Source: CAVYGM01 sp963768025
GTDB lineage: Bacteria; Bacteroidota; Bacteroidia; Cytophagales; Spirosomataceae
Length of the DNA: 64,000 nucleotides
Direction: 5' to 3'
Assembly: GCA_963768025.1 (NCBI GenBank)
Contig: CAVYGM010000026.1
Span: 248,001 to 312,000 of the forward strand
Part shown: piece by piece, positions 8,805-19,106 of the stretch
Position numbering within the stretch: position 1 is the stretch's first letter
How the letters are laid out: the number at the start of each line of letters is the position of its first letter
Position numbers and translations under genes: made by a program
Notes under the pieces: model-generated
Seen by the model: only the letters and a program-made list of their open reading frames with translations
Told to the model about the DNA's origin: nothing
Database searches by the model: none

Positions 8805-9743
8805 CTACCCCATGAGTGGGGCGAAAATCTTGCGTACCGCGGCGAGATCCTGACGATGTGCCTCCACCGTGGTGAGCACGTGGGGCGACTTGGCTTCCAG
8901 GCACTGCTCCACCACCAGGTGGGGCGACACCCCCATCGCTTTGAGTTCCCGAACCAGCCGGGGGTAATCAATGTCACCCGGCCCGAACGTTTCGGCCCAT
9001 ACGCCATCCACCGACTGCCGGAGGTGAAGCTCGGTGATGCGCTTGCCGTACAGCTTCACTACGTCAAACAGGGCGATTTCCGAATTGCCTGCTCCCCGGT
9101 ACACCCAATGGACATCCAGACAAAATGTAACGTTTTTCGGATCAGTGGCCAACAGCATGTGGTGAAACTCCCTTCCCGCCGCCCGCAGCTCAATGTCGTG
9201 GGTATGGTAGGAGAGGGTCATCCCCATTTTGCGCAGTTCAGCACCTAGTTTGTCCAGGTTGCGGGCCTGTTCGCTGAGTTGGGCGTCATTCTTATTTTCG
9301 GCCCCTCCCCAGCGAATGGGACTCGGGTTAGTTACCACGATCTTGGCACCCAGGGGTTGGGCTTTTTCGGCAATTGCCAATACCAACTCAATGGATTTTT
9401 GGGCTTCACCTGCCTCATGGAGCGTGCTGTTTACGTAAAAAGAGGGAAGTTGAAGGCCGTATTTTCGCAAGAGGGGAGCCAGGGTTGTCACTTCCTTGGG
9501 ATCATTAAAACTGGGTTCAAAGGCCTCGAAACCTGTTTTGACATACTCGCCCAGCGAAGCATCCAGATCCGCGTGCCAATCACGCCCTTCTCGATTGAAA
9601 AAGGTTAACCAGGTGTAGGAATTACAGGAAATTGGAAAAGGTACCTTCTGGTGATCAGGCCATTCGATACTCGGAAGGCCATGAAGGGAAACGGAAGTGA
9701 GCCCAGCCAGTTGGCTAAGGAAAGTACGACGATCGGAATGCAT
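8805..9743 (-). CDS. exported sugar phosphate isomerase/epimerase-like TIM barrel protein
   Basis: A 312-residue AP-endonuclease-2-fold TIM barrel. The N-terminus MHSDRRTFLSQLAGL looks like a Tat signal (RR-x-F-L), so it probably works in the periplasm. Metal-site motifs expected for the fold are visible: SYHTHDIEL, FCLDVHWVYRG, ELHLRQ and VEQCLE near the end. Exported members occur in sugar-degradation loci of Bacteroidota, often with Gfo/Idh/MocA oxidoreductases and 3-ketosugar chemistry. The substrate is not recognisable. It converges with the BCCT gene. Confidence 0.85.
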   Translation of the reverse strand: MHSDRRTFLSQLAGLTSVSLHGLPSIEWPDHQKVPFPISCNSYTWLTFFNREGRDWHADLDASLGEYVKTGFEAFEPSFNDPKEVTTLAPLLRKYGLQLPSFYVNSTLHEAGEAQKSIELVLAIAEKAQPLGAKIVVTNPSPIRWGGAENKNDAQLSEQARNLDKLGAELRKMGMTLSYHTHDIELRAAGREFHHMLLATDPKNVTFCLDVHWVYRGAGNSEIALFDVVKLYGKRITELHLRQSVDGVWAETFGPGDIDYPRLVRELKAMGVSPHLVVEQCLEAKSPHVLTTVEAHRQDLAAVRKIFAPLMG

Positions 9744-10187
9744 AAGGCTAGGAAATGATCCGTACCTATAACCTGAAAGTAGCCAATTTCTACTAGTAAA
9801 GGGAAGGTAAAAGTTGGGAAATGGGGATGCACCACAGGTGTAGAGAAGTTTACGCAGACCTTCTCCTTAATTTCCCCAACTTTTTTGAGCAGGTAGAAAT
9901 AGAATTGCCGTCAATATGCCTATATTCAATAGAGTCTATAATTGTAAATCCAGTTACTTATCACTATTGAAATAAGGTCGAAAAGTGCTCTGAAATAATC
10001 AGGAAATAGGTACGTATATCATAGGCGTTAGTGCTACTTTGATGATACGAGTTTCACCAAAGTGTACGTATTACATTAAAAAAAGCATGCCAAATGTAAT
10101 TCTTAAATTTTGGTAAAAAGTGAGCATAAAAACTATACCAACCTACATCTGGACGTGGAATACTTATTTATATAAAAGTGGGTACGG
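9744..10187. other. gene-free AT-rich intergenic region
   Basis: 444 bp between divergently oriented genes. No convincing reading frame, tRNA or structured RNA was seen; it probably carries the promoters of both flanking genes, but no TAnnTTTG box stood out. Confidence 0.5.
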
Positions 10188-10715
10188 ATGATTGTTCCCC
10201 ACTATACCACTATGGAGCCCATGGAAGCAAAGGAAGTCGTGAAGAAGCTGGCCGTGCTCTGGAAGGAGCATCGAAAGAGGGAATTGCTTTATATGCTGGT
10301 AATGAAGAAAGAAAATTTGGGAAATTTGCGGCGGTTATGTCACCAAGGACACATCAGTGCATTATTATTCCAAAAAGAGTTACAATGGGTGTATGATTAT
10401 TTCAAATGCAACCTGAATGATGGTGATTTGAAAGAGCTCGTATTGACCGAGTATCCGGGTGAATTTTCCCTGTCCAAGGTAGAGGACCGGGGTGTGTTGA
10501 TTCGGGTACTTAAAGAAACAGAATGGTCAGCTCTGTTGCAATATCAATCCGTCTTGAAAGTAGTGGATAGGGAGAGTGAAGTCTTTACCATTCTCCGGGA
10601 ACACCTTGATCGTTTGAGTGAATTTTGCGATAGGTTATCGAACGAAATAATTTACATGTCTCCACACCGAAACAATCGATTTGATCAAAATGAGCCGATG
10701 CCTTCTCCGGTGTAG
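10188..10715 (+). CDS. uncharacterised helical protein
   Basis: A 175-residue, strongly helical and charged protein. It is not recognised with confidence. The second half (ALLQYQSVLKVVDRESEVFTI, then REHLDRLSEFCDRLSNEI) has the length and pattern of the DUF2383/ferritin-like four-helix bundles that Bacteroidota often express under stress, but the diiron ligands are not clear. An internal ATG at 10212 (MEPMEAKEV) is an alternative start. A near-perfect terminator follows directly, which supports this being a real monocistronic gene. Confidence 0.65.
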   Translation: MIVPHYTTMEPMEAKEVVKKLAVLWKEHRKRELLYMLVMKKENLGNLRRLCHQGHISALLFQKELQWVYDYFKCNLNDGDLKELVLTEYPGEFSLSKVEDRGVLIRVLKETEWSALLQYQSVLKVVDRESEVFTILREHLDRLSEFCDRLSNEIIYMSPHRNNRFDQNEPMPSPV

Positions 10716-10717
10716 GT

Positions 10718-10738
10718 AGCCCTGCTTAGGGCTTTTTT
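10718..10738 (+). terminator. rho-independent terminator
   Basis: AGCCCT - GCTT - AGGGCT hairpin followed by six T residues, immediately after the stop codon of the preceding gene. Confidence 0.85.
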
Positions 10739-10906
10739 GTGTATCGATTGGAAAGCCATCTTTCGGACGTCGCTTCTGGTTTTTTAAAAGAAGTGGCGTA
10801 CCGAATAGGCTTTGTAACCATAAGTTGAGGAAGTTGATTTGAGTAGTATTATTTCATTGTTTCTTTTTTACTTTGTAAAGTCATTTAAAAAGAAACCAAT
10901 TAGCTA

Positions 10907-11803
10907 ATGTACCTCATTCCGTTCCTAACTTATTCGGTAATTATGATCCTGTCTACTTTCTCTCCGGCTGACTCGCCTTTGATCAAACCGGGGGCTACCC
11001 TACAAAAACTAGCCGGGGATTTTGCATTTACCGAAGGGCCCACTTCCGACGCTGCCGGAAATGTGTACTTTACGGACCAACCCAATGACCGCATCATGAA
11101 ATGGAGCGTGGCTGGTGAACTCACCACTTACATGCAGCCGTCGGGGCGGGCGAATGGGATGTTTACGGACCAAAAAGGAAATTTGTGGGTTTGTGCGGAC
11201 CTCAAAAATGAGCTTTGGATGCTCGATAAGAACAAGAAAGTGAAGGTACTGGTAACGGAGTACGAGGGTAAGGTGTTGAACGGCCCCAACGATGTGTGGG
11301 TAGCGCCCAATGGAAGTGCCTACCTCACCGACCCGTTTTATGCCCGTCCGTGGTGGGATCATAAAGAGATGAAGCAGGATATTCAGGCGGTGTATCTACT
11401 GAGTAAAGATCACAAAAAACTGACGCGGGTGGTTACGGACATGAAGCAACCCAACGGCATAGTAGGTACCCCCGATGGCAATAAGCTATACATTGCGGAT
11501 ATAGGTGGGGGAAAAACCTACCACTATAAAATTAACAAGGACGGATCCTTAAGCGATAAAACCCTGCTTTGTGACATGGGCTCGGATGGCATGACGCTGG
11601 ACAACCAGGGAAATGTGTACCTGACCCACAAAGACGGAGTATCGGTATTTAGTCCTGCGGGTGAAAAACTTCTTACTATTCCCACCGGCGAAGGCTGGAC
11701 CGCCAATGTATGCTTCGGCGGGAAAGATCATTCTACGCTGTTTATTACGGCAAGCAAGGGCTTCTATGCCCTTGATATGACCGTTAAGGGGGTGAAGCCC
11801 TAA
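10907..11803 (+). CDS. SMP-30/gluconolactonase/LRE family protein
   Basis: A 298-residue six-bladed beta-propeller hydrolase-like protein. A hydrophobic N-terminus of about 20 residues suggests export. Metal-binding positions of the SMP-30 family are visible: Glu in FAFTEGPTSD, Asn in LNGPNDVWV, and Asn/Asp in KQPNGIV and GSDGMTLDNQGN. It is expected to hydrolyse a sugar lactone; the substrate is unknown. It is followed 66 bp later on the same strand by a TonB-dependent receptor, an arrangement that fits sugar uptake. Confidence 0.88.
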   Translation: MYLIPFLTYSVIMILSTFSPADSPLIKPGATLQKLAGDFAFTEGPTSDAAGNVYFTDQPNDRIMKWSVAGELTTYMQPSGRANGMFTDQKGNLWVCADLKNELWMLDKNKKVKVLVTEYEGKVLNGPNDVWVAPNGSAYLTDPFYARPWWDHKEMKQDIQAVYLLSKDHKKLTRVVTDMKQPNGIVGTPDGNKLYIADIGGGKTYHYKINKDGSLSDKTLLCDMGSDGMTLDNQGNVYLTHKDGVSVFSPAGEKLLTIPTGEGWTANVCFGGKDHSTLFITASKGFYALDMTVKGVKP

Positions 11804-11869
11804 TCACCGTCCTTTTCTTCAAAAGCTAACGGTCATCTTAAAAGCTGTATCAATCAATTTTACAATTCA

Positions 11870-14344
11870 ATGTCTGGTATTTTTACTCAATTTAGAATCT
11901 TGCCGGTTATCTGCCGGCATATTGTCCTGGTATTTTGTGCGTGTATAGGTGTAGCGTCTTTGGGAAATTCAGCTTTTGCTCAGAAAGGCGAAATTCAGGG
12001 TCGGATAGTAGCGGGCGAGACCACCGAACCCCTCAGTTTTGCCAGCGTCAGAATCTTCAAAGCCGGAAGCGATGCCAAAGCGGCCGGTGCGCTTGTGGGG
12101 GGAGAGGTATCCGACGAAAAAGGCATTTTTAAGGTTGGGGTACCCTTCGGTACGTATTACGCTCTGGTGGAATTTATGGGCTACAAAGAGCTCAAGACCC
12201 CGCTCTTTTCTCTCAGCAAAGAAAAACCTACCTATGATTTTGGAACCATCAACCTAGCTTCGGCCACCAACACCCTCGACGAAGTGGTGGTGCAGGCCGA
12301 GAAAAGTACCATGGAGCTGTCGCTGGACAAACGGATATTCAATGTCGGGAAAGACCTTTCGAATGCGGGCGGGAATGCTACCGAAATCCTGAGCAACATT
12401 CCGTCGGTGTCGGTGGATCCGGAGGGCAATGTAAAGCTCCGGGGGAGTGGGAATGTCCGGATTTTGATTGACGGGAAACCCTCCGGTCTGGTCAGTTTTA
12501 AGGGGGGTAGTGGCCTGCAACAGTTGCAGGGGAGCCTGATCGAACGCGTCGAGATCATCACCAATCCATCCGCCCGGTACGAGGCCGAAGGCATGGCGGG
12601 CATTATCAACATTATCCTAAAAAAAGAACGCAAGGAAGGCTTTAACGGGTCTTTTGAAATTATTACGGGACAACCCATCAACTACGGCGGGGCCGCCAAC
12701 CTGAACTACCGGCACCGGAAGGTCAACTTTTTTATCAATTATAGCATTGCCTACCGGATTCAGCCCAACCGTAGCTCCCTTTACCAAGAGGTGTACAGCA
12801 ACGATACCACCTTTTATTTACAGCAAAATAACGAGGGTAGAATCCGGGGATTTAACCAAAATATCAGAGGGGGGCTCGATTATTTTTTTACCGAAAAAAG
12901 CATCCTGACGGCTTCCTACCTGTTTAGGAGGAGTGACGCCAACCGGATCACGGATATTACGTATCGGGATTACGCCAGCTCGCTTCAGAACCTGTTGGGT
13001 ACTACCTACCGTCGGCAGAATGAGGACGAGGTGGAACCCAACTCCGAATACGTACTCAGCTACAAAAAACTGTTTGAAAGAAAGGAACATGAACTTACGG
13101 CCGAGGTGCGTTTTCTGGACAACTGGGAAAGTTCGGATCAGCTATTTACGCAGCGGACGGTTTCGGCGGATGGAACGTAGCCTCCCGATAAAAACCAGAT
13201 ACAGCGGTCATTGAACGACGAGTTTGAGAAGCAGCTTTTATTTCAACTAGATTATACCCAACCCCTGGGCAAGGAAGGGAAGTTTGAGTCGGGGCTCCGA
13301 ACCAGCTTCCGGGATATGGTAAACGACTACGTGGTAAATGAACCAGACCGGGCGGGTAATTGGGTGGTCCTGCCCGATTTGCAGAACTACTTCATTTACA
13401 ACGAGAACATCCACGCGGCGTATGCCATTCTTGGCAATAAGAGCAACAAGTTCTCGTATCAGGTGGGGGTACGGGCCGAATACACGGACGTAAAAACTAC
13501 CCTTCGGCAAACCAATGAAGTGAACCCCCGGCGCTACGGAAACCTCTTTCCCAGCGCGCACCTCACCTACAACTTACCCAAGGAGAACGCCATGCAGCTC
13601 AGCTACAGCCGACGCGTTCGCAGGCCGGTATACAATGACCTGAGCCCCTTTATGACGTTTTCCGATAGTCGAAATTTTTTTAGCGGGAATCCCAACCTGA
13701 ACCCCGAGTTTAGCCACGTGATGGACGTGGGACACATCAAGTATTTCGAGAAAGGGTCGTTTACCTCCTCCATTTACTACCGGATGACCAAGGGGAAAAT
13801 TGAACGAATCAGACAGGTAGACGACACCGGGTTTTCGGTCACGCGTCCCGAAAATTTACTTTCTGAAAATGCCTACGGGATAGAGTTTACCAGTTCCTAT
13901 TCCCCGGTGAAATGGTGGAAAAACGATTTCAACTTCAATTTTTTCCACGCTACTATTGACGGGAGCAACATTCTGGATAGCTACAAAACCGAAACATACA
14001 GTTGGTTTGCCCGGCAAACCTCCCGTTTTAACCTACCTCAAGGTATTGATATGCAAATGAGGGCCAATTACGAAGCCCCCCAGAAAACGGCCCAGGGAAC
14101 CCGCAAAGCTCTGTTCTATATGGATTTTGCGATGAATAAGGATGTATTCAAAGGGAAGGGTACCCTCAATCTGAGTGTACTGGATGTTTTCAATTCCCGG
14201 CGATTTAGGAGCATTACCGAAGGTCCCAACTTTTATTCCGTTGGAAACTCCCAAATGCGCCGGCGGCAGATCAACCTCACGCTGAACTACCGGATCAATC
14301 AAGCCAAATCCAGCAAGCCCAAAAAAGATTCCGAAGAAATGTAA
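11870..14344 (+). pseudogene. TonB-dependent receptor (OMP_b-brl_3 type) with in-frame amber codon
   Basis: An 824-codon outer-membrane beta-barrel receptor. After a signal peptide ending AFAQ come a carboxypeptidase-regulatory-like domain (GEIQGRIVAGETTEPLSFAS), a plug domain (NATEILSNIPSVSVDPEG, VRILIDGKPSG) and a long barrel ending in LTLNYRINQ. Frame is conserved throughout, but a single TAG at 13178-13180 follows SADGT and is followed at once by coding sequence PPDKNQIQRSLNDEFEKQ. This is a point change rather than an indel. The receptor type has no fixed SusD partner and transports unknown ligands. It may be a nonsense mutation, a sequencing error, or (unlikely) readthrough. Confidence 0.88.
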
Positions 14345-14394
14345 AGAGGAGGAGGTAGGGTACTCCTAGTGTTCTATCTCCTCCGCACCACCTA

Positions 14395-15555
14395 TCATAA
14401 AATCTCCAAGGCCTGATCGAAATCTTTGATCAGGTAGTCCGCATCTTCAAGTCCAATATACACCCGAGCCATGCGGTGGCGCTCGTTCGTGGGATCAAAT
14501 CCCTCGGGTCCTAGTGCGGCCGCCTGCGGCAGGATAAGCGACTCGTGACCTCCCCAGGAAACAGCAACCAGAAAATGCTGGAGGGCAAAGGTGAATTTCT
14601 CAATCGCCGCGTGGCTGTTTCCTTTTAACACGATGGTGAAAAGGCCACAGGCTCCGGTCATTTGTTTTTGGGCCAAGTCAAGCTGGGGGAAGTCCGCGGC
14701 AAACGGAAATATCACCCGGTCTATTTTGGGATGCTGACTCAAAAATGCCATCACCTCCTGCGTAGTTCTGGTAATCCTGTCCAGCCGCATGGGGAGGGTA
14801 CGGAGCCCCCGTAGCAGCAGCCAGGCATTGAAAGGGGAAATCAAAGAGCCCGTATTAAGGGCCTGTTCGTCAAATATTTGCTTGATCAATTTTTGGGAAC
14901 CGGTAAGTACCCCCGCTACCGTGTCGCTGTGCCCGCCGATGTACTTAGTGGCGGATTGCAGGCTAAGGTCTATTCCCAGCGAATGGGGCTTTTGGTACAA
15001 AGGGGTGCAATAGCTATTGTCGATGATGGTGATGATCCCCCGACTTTTGGCCAGGTCCGCAATGGCTTCCAGGTCCTGCAACTCGTAGGTAAGGGTATTG
15101 GGCGATTCCAGGTAGATGATCCGGGTTTCGGGCCGCAAGGCTTCCACAAAGTTCTCCACCCGTGTACCATCTACGTACGTAGTTTCTACCCCAAAACGAG
15201 GTAGGATGTTGTCAAAAAGTTTCCAGGCCCAGGTATAGGGCTTGTGCACCGACACGATATGATCGCCTGATTTGACCAGGGCCATCACCGCACAGAATAT
15301 CGCCGACGCGCCGCTGTTGAGTACGAGGGCATCTTCGGCACCGTCGAGGGCGGCGAGTTTCTTCCGCAGGATGTCCACCGTAGGGTTAATGCCCCTCGTG
15401 TACACGTAGGTGGACATTTCGTCCGCGAAAGCAGCTCGAAGATCGGCGAAAGATGTGAAGGCAAAGTTACTGGTTTGGATAATAGGCGGGGCTACCGCAT
15501 TGAAGTACTTCTCCCGGTCTTCACCGAGTTCATTCAAAATGTAGGAAATATCCAT
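14395..15555 (-). CDS. Cys/Met metabolism PLP-dependent enzyme (cystathionine gamma-synthase family)
   Basis: A 386-residue fold-type I PLP enzyme of full length. The Schiff-base lysine is in LQSATKYIGGHSDTVAGVLTG (about residue 200), and the family's N-terminal TYVYTRGINPTVDILRKKLA, the GASAIFCAVMALVKSGDHI segment and the IDNSYCTPLYQKPHSLGID aspartate motif are intact. Members catalyse gamma-synthase, gamma-lyase or beta-lyase reactions on cystathionine, methionine or cysteine; the exact one cannot be assigned. It stands alone and converges with the TonB receptor gene. Confidence 0.92.
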   Translation of the reverse strand: MDISYILNELGEDREKYFNAVAPPIIQTSNFAFTSFADLRAAFADEMSTYVYTRGINPTVDILRKKLAALDGAEDALVLNSGASAIFCAVMALVKSGDHIVSVHKPYTWAWKLFDNILPRFGVETTYVDGTRVENFVEALRPETRIIYLESPNTLTYELQDLEAIADLAKSRGIITIIDNSYCTPLYQKPHSLGIDLSLQSATKYIGGHSDTVAGVLTGSQKLIKQIFDEQALNTGSLISPFNAWLLLRGLRTLPMRLDRITRTTQEVMAFLSQHPKIDRVIFPFAADFPQLDLAQKQMTGACGLFTIVLKGNSHAAIEKFTFALQHFLVAVSWGGHESLILPQAAALGPEGFDPTNERHRMARVYIGLEDADYLIKDFDQALEIL

Positions 15556-15656
15556 TGGATTATGTAAAAATAACTACGGAAGTGATGCCTTTCGGTAGGC
15601 CTGGGCAAGATAAAGAATACCGACTTTAATAAGAAATAAGGAGTCACCTTGCCTCC

Positions 15657-16700
15657 CTATTCTTCCAGCTTTGGCAGCGCCATGGGGCTTGTTTCGAACT
15701 CTTCCAGGGCCTGCTCGGTGATAATGCCCTCGCGCACGGAGTGCAGAATTGCCTCATTGCTGTGGGCAAAGTAGCAAACACTCACCCCCATACTCTCTAT
15801 GTTGTTGAGCCGTGCTGTTACTTCTGCCTTGGGCCGCTTGACGGTTTGTCGGATGTAAATCGCCCGGATGTTCCGAGGGAATATCTTGGAAATATTTTCG
15901 TAAATAATCGGATCGTGCTGCGAGTCATCGCCTAGTAAAATGAATTGGTGCTTGGGGTAGAACGTAATGATGTGTTCGATTTTGGTTTGCTTATGCTGGT
16001 GGGTACCGGAACCGGTTCGCAAAAAATCGGACAGGTTGATCTTTATTTTTTTTAATTTCAAAACCGCAACGGGCAACTGGTGTTTGGCAATAAACCGATT
16101 GATGTAGTCGTACAGGTTCCACTCACTACTGGATACGTAAAAAAAGGTGTTCTTGCCAGCATCCTCCTCCGTTTTACCGGCCAGGCTCAATAATTGATAA
16201 TGCTTGACCACATCCTCGAAAGGAATCCGGGACTCCACATTTTTGGTTAGCATTACGTAGAGTTTTTTCAACATATTGCTACTATACGAGACCAGAAAGG
16301 TATCGTCAATATCCGAAATGATGGTGTATCCGCCGTGACTGGGTACCAGCAATACGTCCTCCCGTCTGAGATCGACGGGTTGTCCGTCCACGGTATCTAC
16401 CAGATTGATGCTGAATTGATGCCATCCACTGGGTAGCTTCTCGGGTAGCGGCAAGGCAAACCGAAAATAACCGTCGGAAAGGGTACGGGTTTCAACCTCT
16501 ATATCGCCAAATCGAAAGATGATTTTCGCGTTTTCGATGGTTTTGACCGTAAAAAGCCGAAGCACCGACCCAATATACCGAAATCCTTTCCGGTCGTAGA
16601 GGTCCTGCGAGGAAGGGTACCTACGGAACACATGACCGGACACCACCACTTCCTGAGAATTGGCGTAGCCTCGGTATAACTTTACTTCATGGGAATGCAT
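15657..16700 (-). CDS. App1-like phosphatidate phosphatase domain protein (DUF2183)
   Basis: A 347-residue protein. The C-terminal half carries the App1/LNS2 HAD-like motif I DIDDTFL (about residue 135), with a later conserved Lys in AVLKLKKIKINLSD and motif ILLGDDSQHDPIIYENI. The N-terminal 120 residues form a beta-sandwich region. Yeast App1 is a Mg-dependent phosphatidate phosphatase; bacterial homologues are uncharacterised. It diverges from a YegS-type lipid kinase only 46 bp away, so the two probably share a regulatory region and may act on related phospholipid substrates in opposite directions. Confidence 0.85.
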   Translation of the reverse strand: MHSHEVKLYRGYANSQEVVVSGHVFRRYPSSQDLYDRKGFRYIGSVLRLFTVKTIENAKIIFRFGDIEVETRTLSDGYFRFALPLPEKLPSGWHQFSINLVDTVDGQPVDLRREDVLLVPSHGGYTIISDIDDTFLVSYSSNMLKKLYVMLTKNVESRIPFEDVVKHYQLLSLAGKTEEDAGKNTFFYVSSSEWNLYDYINRFIAKHQLPVAVLKLKKIKINLSDFLRTGSGTHQHKQTKIEHIITFYPKHQFILLGDDSQHDPIIYENISKIFPRNIRAIYIRQTVKRPKAEVTARLNNIESMGVSVCYFAHSNEAILHSVREGIITEQALEEFETSPMALPKLEE

Positions 16701-16746
16701 TTTATACTAGATTCAGATGTACAGCTCTACAAACATATAAAAGCAT

Positions 16747-17649
16747 ATGCCAATTCCAAGAAAAGTATTACTGGTAGTTAACCCCATCGCCGGGGATGTG
16801 GACAAAGCTGATTTGATAGAGGAAGTTCGTCAGCGGGCGGAGCAAGCCCCCTTCCAGCTCCGCGAATACCTGACCGACGGAGAACACGACAGAGCTGAAA
16901 TAACCCGGATCATGGAGGAGTTTGAACCGGATCGCATTCTTATTGCCGGTGGCGACGGAACCATCAACCAAATCGTCGAAATCGTGCGGGATTATCCGGT
17001 CACGGTGGGGTTTTTGCCGGTAGGCTCGGCTAATGGGCTGGCCACTGAATTGGGACTGCCAAATGACCTTCAGGAGGCCTTGGACATAGCCCTGGGGGAG
17101 AACATATCCTACATGGACGGCATGTTAATCAACGGCAGGCTAGGGCTGCATCTGAGTGACCTGGGACTTAATGCCCGGCTCGTGAAAAACTACGAAGAGG
17201 GTCAGGTCCGGGGCAAGTGGGGTTATGCCAAAGAGGTAATCCGTACGCTGACGGAGCATTCTATTTTCCGAGTCAGGATCGAAACCGATACCGAGACCTT
17301 CGAAACCGATGCCACCATTGTACTCCTGGCCAATGCCACCATGTACGGTACCGGAGTGGTGGTAAATCCCACCGGAAACATGTGCGACGGCAAATTTGAA
17401 GTAGTGGTTGCTACCCGATTTGACCTCATTGAGCTGGCGAAGATTATTGCCGGCAGCACGGAGCTCGATCCGGAGGTGGTTCGGGTGTGCAGCACCACCA
17501 AGGTGGTAATCGAATGTCTCGACGGCAAAGGATTGTTTCAGATCGATGGTGAGTACATTGGCAGTGTCAATAGAGTAAAGGCCCAGATCATTCCGAAAAT
17601 GCTGGCTATAAGTGTACCGGAAGTGGGAAAGAATGTGGGGGTGAGCTGA
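16747..17649 (+). CDS. YegS/BmrU-type diacylglycerol/lipid kinase
   Basis: A 300-residue lipid kinase of the DAGK catalytic family. The ATP-binding motif GGDGTINQIVEIV (about residue 74) and the following GSANGLATELGLP are diagnostic. The N-terminus KVLLVVNPIAG is the family's first strand. It phosphorylates a diacylglycerol-, sphingoid- or phosphatidylglycerol-like substrate at the membrane. It is the first gene of a four-gene unit with gaps of 71, 27 and 42 bp (glutamine-synthetase-like, APH-like, HAD-like) and is divergent from the App1-like phosphatase. Confidence 0.9.
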   Translation: MPIPRKVLLVVNPIAGDVDKADLIEEVRQRAEQAPFQLREYLTDGEHDRAEITRIMEEFEPDRILIAGGDGTINQIVEIVRDYPVTVGFLPVGSANGLATELGLPNDLQEALDIALGENISYMDGMLINGRLGLHLSDLGLNARLVKNYEEGQVRGKWGYAKEVIRTLTEHSIFRVRIETDTETFETDATIVLLANATMYGTGVVVNPTGNMCDGKFEVVVATRFDLIELAKIIAGSTELDPEVVRVCSTTKVVIECLDGKGLFQIDGEYIGSVNRVKAQIIPKMLAISVPEVGKNVGVS

Positions 17650-17689
17650 AATCCACCGTTTTTCCGTTCCACTCCTTGCCGTAAGTCAT

Positions 17690-17697
17690 TACCTTTG
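17690..17697 (+). promoter_or_regulatory. Bacteroidota -7 box before the glutamine-synthetase-like gene
   Basis: TACCTTTG matches TAnnTTTG and lies 23 bp before the ATG at 17721, suggesting an internal promoter within the operon. No -33 TTG was found at the usual spacing. Confidence 0.4.
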
Positions 17698-17720
17698 CGG
17701 CAGATACAATCCGGAACTCG

Positions 17721-19079
17721 ATGGACATTCAACAGATTATAGACTACCTGGACCAGCACAAGAGCCAGAAAATAAAGTTTGCATTTGCGGATATTGACGG
17801 TGTTCTGCGGGGGAAGGTCATCCATCGAAAAAAGTTTCTGGATGGTATCCGGGATGGTTACGGGTTTTGTGATGTAGTGTTTGGGTGGGATAGCTCCGAC
17901 GCCCCCTACGATAATGTAAAACTGACCGGCTGGCACTCGGGTTATCCGGATGCCCCCGCCTTCATTGACCTCGCCACGTTCAGGACCGTGCCCTGGGAAA
18001 ATAATATCCCTTTCTTTCTGGCCGATTTTAGTGGTTCCCAGCCGGGCGGGGTACCTGCCTGCCCGCGCAGCCTGCTCAAAAGAATCGTGAAGGAATGCAC
18101 GGACATGGGCTTCCACGCTGAGTACGCTCAGGAGTTCGAGTGGTTCAACTTTCGGGAGACCCCGGCGAGTCTCGAAGAAAAAGATTTCCGACAATTGCAG
18201 CCCCTCACGCCGGGTATGTTTGGCTATTCCATCCTGAGGCCATCCCTGGAAAGTGATTTTTTTCAAGCGCTTTTTGATCAATTAGATGCCTTTGATCTCA
18301 CATTAGAAGGAATTCATACCGAAACCGGTCCGGGGGTGTACGAGGCAGCCATTATGCACGACGAAGTGCTGAGGGCCGCTGATAAGGCCGTCCTATTTAA
18401 AACGGCCGTGAAAGAAATAGCCTATCGCCATGGCCTGGTAGCTACCTTCATGGCCAAATGGAACGCCGAACTTCCCGGATGCAGTGGTCATATTCACCAA
18501 AGCCTGTGGTCGCCGGATCAAAGTCAGAATTTGTTCTATGATGCCACCGATCCGGATAAAATGAGCCCGCTCATGAAGCAGTTTATTGCCGGGCAACTGC
18601 ACTGCCTTCCCCACATCCTACCGATGTTCGCCCCGACCATCAATAGCTATAAGCGGCTGGTGGAAGGAGCCTGGGCTCCGACTACGGTTACCTGGGCCAT
18701 CGGCAACCGCACCACCGCGCTGCGGATTCTGAACGATACCATAGGGCATACCCGGGTGGAACACCGGGTGGCCGGCTCCGACTCCAATCCTTACCTGGCC
18801 CTGGCGGCCGCGCTGGCTTCCGGCCTGTACGGTATCAAAAACCAAATGACGCTGGATGTCGTACCTACCCAGGGGAATGGCTACCAAAACATCAGCAATG
18901 GCATCCTGCCCGCTAACCTGTGGGATGCTACTCAGGCGATGAAAAAAAGTCCTCTGTCGGTAGAGCTGTTCGGTCAAGCCTTTACCGAACATTTTGTCAA
19001 TACCCGCGAATGGGAGTGGCGGCAGTACGTCCGGGAGGTAAGCGACTGGGAGTTGCGGAGGTATTTTGAGATAATATAA
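17721..19079 (+). CDS. glutamine synthetase-like ligase
   Basis: A 452-residue GS-fold protein of GS-I length. Catalytic landmarks are present: GIHTETGPGVYEAAI (metal-binding Glu), NAELPGCSGHIHQSLW (His of the n2 site), the ATP/glutamate-site segment starting at RLVEGAWAPTTVTWAIGNRT, and the final VEHRVAGSDSNPYLALAAAL. The N-terminus is FAFADIDGVLRGKVI. The divergence from GlnA and its position in a lipid-kinase/HAD operon suggest that it ligates an amine other than ammonia (as in gamma-glutamylpolyamine or gamma-glutamylanilide synthetases), but the amine is unknown. Confidence 0.9.
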   Translation: MDIQQIIDYLDQHKSQKIKFAFADIDGVLRGKVIHRKKFLDGIRDGYGFCDVVFGWDSSDAPYDNVKLTGWHSGYPDAPAFIDLATFRTVPWENNIPFFLADFSGSQPGGVPACPRSLLKRIVKECTDMGFHAEYAQEFEWFNFRETPASLEEKDFRQLQPLTPGMFGYSILRPSLESDFFQALFDQLDAFDLTLEGIHTETGPGVYEAAIMHDEVLRAADKAVLFKTAVKEIAYRHGLVATFMAKWNAELPGCSGHIHQSLWSPDQSQNLFYDATDPDKMSPLMKQFIAGQLHCLPHILPMFAPTINSYKRLVEGAWAPTTVTWAIGNRTTALRILNDTIGHTRVEHRVAGSDSNPYLALAAALASGLYGIKNQMTLDVVPTQGNGYQNISNGILPANLWDATQAMKKSPLSVELFGQAFTEHFVNTREWEWRQYVREVSDWELRRYFEII

Positions 19080-19106
19080 AAATCAGTATTCCATAAAAAG
19101 TAACGT

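Noticed and set aside
13180..13210. Two separate receptor genes instead of one
   Set aside because: Both parts are in the same frame, the second has no signal peptide or start context, and the barrel continues without a gap.
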